A stretch of 64,000 nucleotides of DNA, taken from positions 61,950,079 through 62,014,078 of the forward strand of contig OY829327.1 in NCBI GenBank assembly GCA_963691655.1. The letters are read 5' to 3'. This stretch comes from Toxonevra muliebris (lineage: Eukaryota; Arthropoda; Insecta; Diptera; Pallopteridae). Numbering within the stretch: the first letter of the stretch is position 1; each line of letters begins with the position of its first letter. A program made the position numbers and the translations under genes. Positions 41,275-50,659 of the stretch are shown here, piece after piece. Below the pieces are notes generated by a model. That model saw only the letters and a list, made by a program, of their open reading frames with translations. It made no database searches and had not been told where the DNA came from.

Positions 41275-42048
41275 TATATGTATATATGTAAAATGAATAC
41301 AAAAATTGTTTGTTTACATATTATTGTAGTAGTGGTATATAAAATTTAACATGTACAAAAGAATTAACACTGCACCTCATGTTAAAATCTGATTGTAAAA
41401 AAAAAACCAAAGCAAAGAATAAGAAAAAGACATGCGTGTTTTTGTTTTTTTCCTGATAGTTGACGAAAATAAGCCATTACAGAATTTCAAATTTAACATT
41501 TTCAATCGTTTTTACATTGCACCTCGTTGTGATTCTACATTTTGTAACAGAAATTAAATAAAAAGATTTGCCAAAAACATTGTGCAATTATTTAAAATTT
41601 ATGAAATATGAAAAGTTCAAAAATTTTACCTAAATATATTTACTTACATATATTTATGTAAAATGTTGAAAATAGTAATAACAATTTCTTCGCATTTTGA
41701 TTTCATGAGATCAATTCTTATAGTATTTTTGGCGCTCTTCGAGATAGAATAGCTGTCAATGTCAAAAAAATGGCGCGTATGATAGATATGAAGTTAGTCA
41801 CAGTTACGAGTTAATACATTCATACTCCTAATATAAAATTCTGTAAATGTTATTTGCCAAAAGAAATGTAAAATAATTGTTTTATCAAACACGTCAAACT
41901 CATCCATTCATACATTTTTATCCGCTGGATGTGTTTACAACCGTCGCTTTCACACCATCAGTATTGCACCTCGTTGCTGGCTTCTACGATTTTATGCTCC
42001 GATTTCAGCAAGAAGGAATTGCAACCTCTTTACAATCTATACTCTTTG
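41275..42048. mobile_element. Element family 'B', copy B2
   Basis: The right end (GCAACCTCTTTACAATCTAT, ACTCTTTG) is the complement of the left end of B3 at 45,896. The internal order CATACATTT, CCGCTGGATGTGTTTACAAC, CACCTCGTTGCTGGCTTCTA follows. The left part (41,280-41,470) contains complements of the 49,250-49,400 segment of B3. This copy carries no hAT inserts and so gives the empty target sites for those in B3. Confidence 0.7.
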
Positions 42049-42096
42049 ACTTTTTGCTCTTTGTAAGCAGAACAAAACGAAAAGAAAAAGTTCGTT

Positions 42097-42290
42097 ATCA
42101 GTGTGGCCAACTCAGAGCTTTTCCCGCTAAAAGTGACTTAACGGTCAGCGGGTTTTTTAGCGCGTTTTTTCAATTTAAAAGGCACTAAATGCCCCGTTAA
42201 GTAATCCATTTCCTGAATAATCCTAACAACATTTTTTATCGAAAAAATGAGCAATGGACTTATTTAAAATCATGACGGCGTACATAAACA
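42097..42290 (+). repeat. Dispersed repeat 'D' (hAT-like end), copy 1
   Basis: Begins CAGTGTGGCCAACTCAGAGC, a typical hAT terminal sequence, and shares about 190 bp with 60,648-60,945 (AGCGGTCAG, AACAACATTTTTTATCGAAA, ATGAGCAATG). No opposite terminus was found near either copy. Confidence 0.6.
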
Positions 42291-42394
42291 GTACTAGTAT
42301 TTATAATACATCTGAATTCAGACTAAAGAGTGTGTTATGGCCAGAAGAAGCTGATAGTAATGAATAGAATATAAACTTCGACATCGATCAGTGG

Positions 42395-43930
42395 CGGTTC
42401 TAGGAATTGGGTTTTGGGGGAGGGGCCGTGCTAATTTGACTAAATTCGAAGATAAATATTAGACTTACTATCGACCAAAACCCAGATTTAGACCAAAAAC
42501 TAGCGCAAAAATTTTATCAAATACAGGTCAAAAATTAAAAGATAACTTGAACAAAACTGAGAAGAAAATTCAAACTAAAATCGGATAGAAATTTAGGCGG
42601 AAATTTCGACCAAATTTTAATTTAAAATTCAAATTAGACTTACTATTGACCAAAACCCAGATTTAGACCAAAAACTAGAGCAAAAATTTTATCAAATACA
42701 GGCCAAAAATTAAAAGATAACTTGAACAAAACTGAGAACAAAATTCAAATTTTAATTTAAAATATAAATACTTTTTTCAGATCGAAGTTCAAACCAAGAA
42801 GAGCACCAAGTTCAGACCAAAAATCTAGATCAAAATGAGACCAAATTCACATTAAAATCTCGATTATGACTTTCTGATGGATTTATATTGTTAAATGATA
42901 TATTTTGAGAAAACAATTTGAAGGAAATTTTAATTTCCTTTGAGAAAAAATTTTGATGAAACACTTTGTTACATCTGTATTTTTTGGTCGAAACAAAAAC
43001 CCGAAAAAAAATTAAATTAAGATAACAGTTGATTTGGATAGTAGTTTAAACGAATTTTTGAAATATATATTCATATCACCGTAAGCATCGATATCACTAT
43101 TAATATCGGCCTGGTGGTGAGTTTACGATCTCACAGCTGCATAACCAAGCACTTAATTTTTATGAAAAATTAAATACGTTCTTTAAGCTTGTTCTACATT
43201 ATTTAAAATGTAAATATATCTTAATTTGATTAAAAAACCAATACATTTTAAATTTCAACGAGATCCGTATACGGTTTCGGGTACCGGGCAACAACCGGTT
43301 AAAAAAAAAAAAACAATGTTCAGACCACGAATCGGAATCTGAGATCAAATTCAGGTCAAAACTCAGACCGAATCAAAACCAAAATCAGTTTTAAAATTCA
43401 TTCCAAAATCCACAGAAAAATTTAGACCAATAGTAAGACAAAACTTTAGGCCAAAAGGACACCAAATACCGAACGAAAGTAACTCAAAATTCAGACCAAA
43501 AACTAGTATCTGATAAATATTTACATCAAAAAATTTTAACTTAAATAAACACTAGACAAAAATTCCAGACGAATTCAGACCAAATTTTAAAACCAAATTC
43601 AGACCGAAATTCAGACCAAAATAGTATCAAAATCAAGCCAATTCAGACGTAAATATTAACCACAACTCAAACTAAGAGTTAGATTAAAACTGAGGCTAAG
43701 AAGACGCAAAATAAATAAAAGCAAACCAATATTCAGACCAGAAATCAGATCAAACGCTGGTCTGCAAACGCTGGAAAGCAAATCAAAATTTAGGCCAAAC
43801 ATGGATTAAAATTCAAACTAAATTCAGATTAAAATTCAAAATGAAATAAAATAAAAATAAAATAAACGGGCAAAAACGGGAAAGTTAAACCAATATCAGA
43901 CTAAAATTCAATCCAAAAACTAGACAGACT
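42395..43930. repeat. Low-complexity AATTCAGACCAAA array with a 175 bp tandem duplication
   Basis: The region is dominated by variants of AAATTCAGACCAAA at irregular 10-25 bp spacing, strongly strand-asymmetric (A and C rich, T and G poor in the boxes). Within it 42,458-42,575 and 42,633-42,750 are near-identical direct copies (TTAGACTTACTATYGACCAA... and TTATCAAATACAGGYCAAAA). A different AT-rich stretch (42,870-43,310) interrupts the array. No frame is maintained. The left edge, CAGTGGCGGTTCTAGG at 42,389, resembles a DNA-transposon end. Confidence 0.65.
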
Positions 43931-44566
43931 ATCAAGCTTTCTAAAAGTAAGACATTTATAAGCTGGCGTTGAAATTGTAGATTTAATGTAGCCTGAATGT
44001 ATTTAATAACCAGTTGCACTGCAACGTGCTTCCTATTGGCATGCCCAGGATGGCGGCTAATCACAATTGATTCAAATATCCGACCCCATTTTAATATTTG
44101 TATTAAATTATTATTATTAAAATCAAATATAATATTTTAATTCCTAAAGTTTTTCGTTTGTTGAAAGCATATACTTTTCACTGCTGATGGCTTTTTTTTT
44201 TTTTTTTTTTTTGGAAAAATCTAAATATTTCGATTTCTCAAAAATGACTGTTTACTATAAAATTGTCGGGTTTGTCGGCTGAATCTCCCGCTACTTCCGC
44301 TAATCAATGATTTTTACAACGATGAATGCAATGCTTTGATCTATGAAAAAAAATTGAAAAACTTCCGATGCTAATATTTTAAATATTATTATATTTATAT
44401 ATATTTTAGATATTTCATATTGCATTGTCTTCCAGTTCTGAACTATATTTAAAATTTCAAGTCTCTAGCTCATCGGAAAGTTAGTTTAAAATCGATTACA
44501 AAATTTGTACCAAACAGACAAATAGACAGACAGACACGATTGAAAAGTGGTAAAATGGTCTATACA
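43931..44566. other. Gene-free stretch with repeat 'G' copy
   Basis: 44,300-44,385 matches 34,170-34,255. A T-run lies at 44,191-44,212. No coding sequence. Confidence 0.4.
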
Positions 44567-45093
44567 TAACGCTCGTATCTTTTTTCCGACCAAAAACTGT
44601 ATGTTTCTACTAAAAATTTTTAAAAAACTGTAAATCGATTTGTAAAAAACTGTATATTTCGCGGTATCAATTTTTTTCAATGAAAATTAACCAGGAAAGC
44701 AATTTATCCATCATCTAAATCGTCTTCGTTCTCCATTTTCATATTTCCTTTTGTAGTTGTATTGAATTTGTGCTTTGAAGAAATTTGACGAAGCGATTCC
44801 GGCTTGGCTATGAGGTATTTATAGAAATCAACGTATGGATATTTCAAGTTAAATTTGACGATAAGAATCGCCTTCGATGTTTCCACTTCTTTCAAAGGTA
44901 TACTTGCAACTAGTTACCCTTGTTCTCTGACACGTTTTGCATTATGATTGATAAATTTGAATTTCGTAGTGTTCAAAAATTTTATATTTTTTTCTTAGTA
45001 TAAACGCGGTATTTTGGTAAAAAAGGCGGTATGCGGTTTTGGAGTTGAAAAAGCGGTATACTACCGCGAAAAACTGTATAGATACGAGCGTTA
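44567..45093. mobile_element. Element 'E', copy E2 (527 bp, perfect 8 bp TSD)
   Basis: Ends TAACGCTCGTATC and complement GATACGAGCGTTA, flanked by TCTATACA on both sides (44,559-44,566 and 45,094-45,101). It is inserted in repeat F; the uninterrupted relative at 33,460 reads GGTCTATACA straight through. Internally the minus strand (44,895-44,704) reads LKYPYVDFYKYLIAKPESLR and ends MENEDDLDDG-stop, the C-terminus of the lost transposon protein, also seen in E1 with changes. Confidence 0.88.
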
Positions 45094-45184
45094 TCTATAC
45101 ATCATGCCCTTTCAGGATTATAGGGTGGCTATTCTGTTGCAGCCAAAAAGGCTTAATTTGTTGGACTGTTGATTGCACATTTCT

Positions 45185-45895
45185 CAAACACCATAAAATG
45201 AAAAACTGTCATCACCATTGACTTCAGCGTCCACGAGTTATATAGATATGATATATTTATAATGTTTTTACCATAAGAAAAATAGGAAGTCATTAAAAGG
45301 CACTAATGTTTTTGAATTTTTCATACGTTTCTATTGAGGTTTAAGGAGAAAAAGTTAAAATAAAATATTAACCCATCGCGAACTTAATCTGGCATTTTCA
45401 GTGTTCTAAGCCTACAAAATAATAAAATTTAAAAAAAAAATAATTTAAATAAAATTTTTTTTTTTAATATACTATAGTATGGGGCTAAGAGAAATTATTT
45501 TATACTTTTTAGTCAGTTTTAAAAACGTGGTATAATAAAAAAAAATTTTATTTAAATTATTATTTTCTGCTTTTTAGTCTTGCATGTGTAACATTTTTCA
45601 CTGCCAATCCAACAACTATATAGACCTAAACCCTTGTAAATTTTCCGTTTTGCACTGAGTATTCGATAACAATATGAGAAAAGTAGCACAGTTTTATTTT
45701 TCTTTGAAATGATATCACATAAAAAGAATTTATTGTACGAAAGTGTACTGAAAATCTTGCTTTATGTACTGACGTATTTCCGAACTTCAAAGTCTACTGA
45801 AAAATTTACGATCGTACCGAAAACCCCATAACTAATATATACCGTCATACGACGCAATTGTGTTTCGTTCCCTTGAATGAGTAGACAAAGAGGAT
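45185..45895. other. No gene seen
   Basis: AT-rich, with an inverted pair of A/T runs (45,425-45,460 and 45,538-45,565) around ATACTATAGTATGGGG. No supportable coding sequence. Confidence 0.3.
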
Positions 45896-45954
45896 AGATT
45901 GTAAAGAGGTTGCAATTCGCTCTTTGGAATTTTGGAACAAAGAAACGTAGAAAC

Positions 45955-46830
45955 CAGCGATGCCAACTTGCAGGGAGTTCCCCGATTTGCGGGGAATTTT
46001 ACTTGGTGCGGGGAATCGGGGAATGAGCTGTTTTTTGCGGGGAATTTGAAGTCGTTTAGCTTTTAGTAATTAAAGTTTGTAGAATATTTTTTGTCAAATT
46101 TTATGTAATGTAAAGCGTTTAACTTGTGAAATATTTCATATTTTGGGTCTTAAAACCTTCATTTTTTCTTAAGCAGGCCCTGCAATTTACATATTGGTTT
46201 GGAGAAATCGATTTTTTAAAAAGTTTGTTGCTTGAAAGTATTAAATTTCGAAAGTATTTTGTAAAATTTCAGAGAACGCAAAGTGCTTTCGTAGCGGCGA
46301 GTGCCAGTCAGGCCAAAACAGTCGCGCAGCTCTTCGACTTCCCTTTCGGCCGTTCAGAAAGGCTTAGCTATGCCTTCGTCCAGCACCTCCTGATTAATTC
46401 TTAATCATTGCTAACTAATCTGTAAACTTACAAATTACGGTCAGCCATCATAAAGAAGATGAAGTATATTTTATATGTTAAAAACCGATAGCCAAAACTT
46501 TGAACCCGTTTTTCTCAAAACAAAGTTTTTGCTATTTTTTATTTGAGTTAAAAGAAATCCCATGACTTCTCCTTTCAGAACTTCGATATCCAAAAGTGGG
46601 CTGAAGCTAATATGTTAAGAAAGTCAGAAAGTACGTTTCTATTAATCTACCAGTTCCATAAAAATTTGTTATATTTTGCACTGAGGTTAATTTCGTTTTT
46701 GTAAAATGTTTATATGGAAAGTGCGTGTAGCGCTGTTATATGAAATTAAACCAGTACGGGGAATTCGTTAGGAAATCGGGGAATTCTCTAGGGTTATCGG
46801 GGAGAGAGAAAAAATTAGTTGGCATCCCTG
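45955..46830. mobile_element. hAT-type element, 876 bp, perfect 8 bp TSD
   Basis: Termini CAGCGATGCCAACT and (as complement) CAGGGATGCCAACT. GTAGAAAC flanks both sides (45,947-45,954 and 46,831-46,838). Subterminal regions hold repeated CGGGGAATT boxes: six on the left within 90 bp and three on the right within 70 bp, typical of hAT transposase-binding regions. A short open frame (46,126-46,404) with FVAASASQAKTVAQLF has no recognised homology. Non-autonomous. Confidence 0.9.
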
Positions 46831-46897
46831 GTAGAAACCAGCAACGAGGTGCAAGCGACGGTTGTCAACACAAGTTGTGAAAGCTACGGTTGTCAAC

Positions 46898-47841
46898 CAG
46901 CACTGTCGATGGTACTCCGATCGGAGTATTCGTACTACGCTCAAATCTGAATCATCCGGTCCTCCCCAATCGGAAAAAATCCTCCTCTTTCATATTCTGG
47001 AATTTCGTTTCTGTCTGTAAAATATTTGTTACTATGACTTGCTCTGTTTTATTTGTCGCTGGGCTGATGCGGAAATTCAAAAGTTCTTATTCCATTTTTT
47101 TTTTGCTTGTCTTTGTGTTAATGTTTGTAATTATTGGCAGTTGAAATCAATAGAATATTTAATAAATATCAATAAATCAGTAATGAATTTATGTATTTTA
47201 TTATATTAGATTTGAAACCGCGGATTATACGAAGTGTTTTTGATACTAGTAACTATTGAAAAGTACAAGCTCATTTTGAATATAAATTAATAAATTACGT
47301 TGGATGTTTTCAGATTTCTGGTAAAACTAACAAAAAAAGAAAATCAGTATCTGATTTTCCTAAAAAAAAAAGAAATGCAGATGAATTTTGGTGTGAAATT
47401 TTTCATTTAAAAAAAGCTTCAAATGAAAAAATGTTTTCAAAATTGGAAAATTTATTGGGCCAATTTTAAATTTTCCACATAGCAGTGCGGTGGCACAACG
47501 AATATTTTTGCAATTGAAACTAACAAAAAACGAAATTGCTTACTGACCGCAACTTTCAATGCAGTAATGGTTGGTAAGGAAATGCAACAAAAAATTATGC
47601 ATCCAACTGGGTCCCTTTCATAACATAAATTTTTTTATGCCCGGTTTTGGGAAGAAGGAAGAAATGTTTATTTCTTTTTTTATTTGTAATAAACATTAGT
47701 GGAACTGTTAGCAATTATCTAAGTTGTAATACTTATTTGAAAGCTTTTTAGACATTTTGAAAAATTCCTCCCCTGTGAAGCAAAATCCTCCGCTCGAAAG
47801 GAAAAATTTCTCCCTTTAAAATGTTCAAAACGACAGCACTG
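46898..47841 (+). mobile_element. hAT element deletion derivative, 944 bp, 7/8 TSD
   Basis: Termini CAGCACTGTCG and (complement) CAGTGCTGTCG. Flanks TTGTCAAC (46,890-46,897) and TTATCAAC (47,842-47,849) differ at one base. The empty site is present in B2 (GGTTGTAAACACATCC as complement). The element keeps the 3' part of its transposase gene. Confidence 0.88.
47310..47580 (+). pseudogene. hAT transposase C-terminal dimerisation remnant
   Basis: Starts after a splice-acceptor-like TTTCAG: ISGKTNKKRKSVSDF, NADEFWCEIFHLKKASNEK, then after a stop FPHSSAVAQRIFLQLKLTKN. The last part is the hAT C-terminal dimerisation motif (usually PhSnA.vERvFS..). The Glu-Arg of the motif is Gln-Arg here, and several stops follow. 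The catalytic domain is absent. Confidence 0.75.
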
Positions 47842-48260
47842 TTATCAACACATCCAGCGGACAAAATGTTTGAATGGATGAGTTGGAGGTGTTTGATAAA
47901 ACAAATATTTTGCATTTTTTTGTTTAGTTTTTTATATATTCTTTATATACAAATATGTAAGCGTTTTTTTTTTATTTCATGTATTTTATTAAAAAGATTC
48001 AAAAGTAATCTTTTTCTACTGATTTCATGAAATCAAAATATATGTAAATATATTTAATAAATACATTTAGGTAAAATGTTATATGAATATACATATTTAG
48101 GCAAAATGTTGGAACTTTTCATATTTTATATTTCATAAACTTTAATAAATTATCCTCCTTGTACATTTTTACATTCATAACAACAAATCTTGTTCTTACT
48201 ATGGATTTGACAAATGCCTTTATTTCATTCCTGTTACAAAATGTGCAATGTCACAACGAG
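47690..48260 (+). repeat. Left arm of ~550 bp inverted repeat (partner 49,290-49,890)
   Basis: ACATTTTGAAAAATTCCTC, CAAAACGACAGC, then CATCCAGCGGAC, GTTTGATAAAACAAATATTT and TATTCTTTATATACAAATAT recur as complement at 49,870-49,640. The pair spans both hAT and B-element sequence, so the inversion is younger than the hAT insertion or was homogenised later. Confidence 0.75.
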
Positions 48261-48779
48261 GTGCAATGTAAAAACTAATGAATATATTAAATCTTTCTTA
48301 TTTCCAACGTTTTGTTTGTTAACATTAGTATTGAATACGCAAGAATGGTTATGTAGTTTTTCAAGAATAATTTTAAAATACTTAATTCCTAAAATAACAA
48401 TACATATCTATTTTGTAATTAGAGAAAAGAAAAACAACCGCATATCTTCTTCTTTTTTCTTGTTTTGTTTACATATTTCATTTAAGTTCTGTTACAAAAT
48501 GTAGAATTACAACGAGGTGCAATGTAAAAACGATTGAAAATATTAAATTTGAAATTCTAAAATAGCCCAGTCGGTAGAGTAAAAAATGTACATACTAACT
48601 AACTTTTACAGGATTTTCAGAAGTAATGTCTTGAACTAAAAGATAAAACATTTATAACATATAGTGAAACCAGTTATTTTTGTTAGGCCTGCAAATAGTA
48701 AAACTAGTAAAAACCAACAGACAACTATACTATATTGTTGTTTTTGTATACAAAAAATTATCCGTTATCAATAAAAATG

Positions 48780-49250
48780 GCAGAGGATATTGAAGTTTAT
48801 ATCCTCTTCAAAACCCTTTTTGATTTTTCTTCCTAGCTTATTTGGTTTTTGAGTAATTCCTATAGTTCCTAGTTTTTCCTATAGGCTCCGCACTCAAAAA
48901 ATCAAATAAACAAAAATGCGCGCGCATCCACAGTACATCCAAAGTACTAAATTTGCAATTTCTTAAATATTAAATATCTCGAAAACTATGACATATACAA
49001 AAAAATTACTTTAAGACCTGTTTTTTAGGAAATCACTCAAGCTTTTTTTTTTGTGGTAAATAATTTTTTGATATCTCAAACGGTTAACCAGTTATTAGTA
49101 CAAAAAATCTTTTTTCACCAAAGGATGGATTTTTTGGGGGGGTCGCTGGTCGCTCTGCAACCCCAGGACTGATTTTTGTGGTTTTTGAATCTATCATACT
49201 CCCACTAACAATTACTGAAGAAAAATCTCAGTTCAGAATTTTTATGATGT
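48780..49250. other. Centre of B3: no gene seen
   Basis: AT-rich loop region between the inverted arms, with a G-run (49,134-49,143) and no open frame of note. Confidence 0.3.
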
Positions 49251-49289
49251 AAATCTTTATGACTGGACTATAATGGCTTATTTTCATCA

Positions 49290-49890
49290 ACTATCTTGAA
49301 AACAACAAAAACACGCATCTCTTCTTCTTATTCTTTGCTTTGGTTTTCTGTTACAATCAGATTTTATACATGTTAAATTACATATATCGCTGTTACGATA
49401 AAATGTAAACAAACAATTAAGTAAGACAAAGATTTTTTGGTATGATTGTAAAAAAATGTACAAGGAGGATAATTTATTTATAAGTTTATGAAATATAAAA
49501 AAAAACCTAAAATATTTCAACATTTTACCTAAATATACTTATTTACATATATTTAGGTAAAATGTTTAAAATAGTAATAACAATTTATGAAATCAGTAGA
49601 AAAAGATTCAAAAGTACTTATATGAAATATGCAAAACTGCAACCAAGCGTTTATATATTTGTATATAAAGAATATATAAATACTGTAAATGTTGAATGTT
49701 ATTCGTCAAAAGAAATGTTAAATATTTGTTTTATCAAACACGTCAAACTCATCCACATTCATACATTTTTGTCCGCTGTATGTGTCGACAACAGAGCTGT
49801 CGTTTTGAAAATTTTATGGGTTTTTGCTTTAAAGGAGAGGAATTTTTCAAAATGTCTTAAAAGCTTTTAACAAAGAATAATTGTTAAAAG
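49290..49890 (-). repeat. Right arm of ~550 bp inverted repeat
   Basis: Complement of 47,690-48,260 with roughly 10-15% divergence by eye. It carries the hAT terminus (GAGCTGTCGTTTTG) at the same junction as the left arm. Confidence 0.72.
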
Positions 49891-50133
49891 TTCCACTAAT
49901 AGATAGAAATTGTTTGTTAAAAATTTAGTCATACTTCAAGCTTTTAAGTTATAAAAAATAAACCAATTCATATAAAAACAAAATATTTCATATTTGGAAT
50001 CAAACGGTGCAATATTAGTGTTAGTAAAAAATAATAAAAAAAACAATGAAGATTAAAAAACTAAAACAAACATTTTTTCGTTCTTCTCAAAACCGGGTAA
50101 AAAAAGATGTTATTTTTTGCACTTCAGTACAAA

Positions 50134-50357
50134 AAAGCGTTTGCATGGCGGTAGAACTCCTACCAAGAGAGTAAATGTAAGGTAGTTAATGGAATCTGAA
50201 TATGAAAAAAGAAAATAATAAATATAGTAAAGTAGGTACATAACTTATTACTTAAATAACAAATCTTCATTTGTTATATAATTTAAAGCTGTGAGATGCG
50301 TTTTGCACGTTGTATCCTTAATATGGCGCTTGTAGTAGTCTAGCAGTTTTTTTTTTA
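50134..50357 (-). repeat. 224 bp inverted duplicate of gene sequence at 52,106-52,329
   Basis: Complement of 52,106-52,329; I compared the two base by base and found no difference. The source spans the end of one exon, a 56 bp intron and the start of the next exon, so the copy was made from DNA, not from spliced RNA. It lies about 300 bp upstream of the first ATG of that gene, in opposite orientation. Confidence 0.92.
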
Positions 50358-50659
50358 TTATAGTACATATTACTAAACTGCCATTCAGACAAAGGAAGTT
50401 ATGAGTTAAGAGATAATAAAAAAAGAAGTTCATATTCTTAAATCCTAAGATTTTCTTTGTTAGCTTACAAAAAATCATAAAGTTTAAAGGAGTGTCAGAT
50501 ACCGTTTTCTTGTTTTTTAGTCGAAACCTACTGGTATTACCTCTAACGAAATTAGAAAAACCAAATTGTTTGATTTGATAAACGAAACCATTGGAATTGA
50601 TAAATACATTTATTAAATCAGAAGTGGAAGAAAATTATTAAACGTAGGTAATTATTAAA

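Larger units (their letters stand above)
45896..49815. mobile_element. Element family 'B', copy B3, carrying hAT insertions and a long inverted repeat
   Basis: The left end (CAAAGAGGATAGATTGTAAA, GAGGTTGCAATTC) matches the B2 right end in complement. After removing two inserts (45,955-46,830 and 46,898-47,841) the sequence is collinear with the complement of B2 through GACGGTTGTMAACACATCCA. The central part, 48,060-49,560, has repeated AACGAGGTGCAATGTAAAAA boxes. The right arm (49,540-49,815) repeats the left arm inverted but ends in hAT sequence; the true right terminus is missing. Confidence 0.72.

Noticed and set aside
46126..46404. 92-codon frame in the 45.9 kb hAT element as a captured host gene
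   Set aside because: No recognisable domain, and its first half is just AT-rich sequence; noted in the element entry only.
46890..47144. Hydrophobic open frame as a membrane protein
   Set aside because: It lies inside a hAT derivative, starts in its terminal repeat, and is T-rich, so the hydrophobicity follows from base composition.
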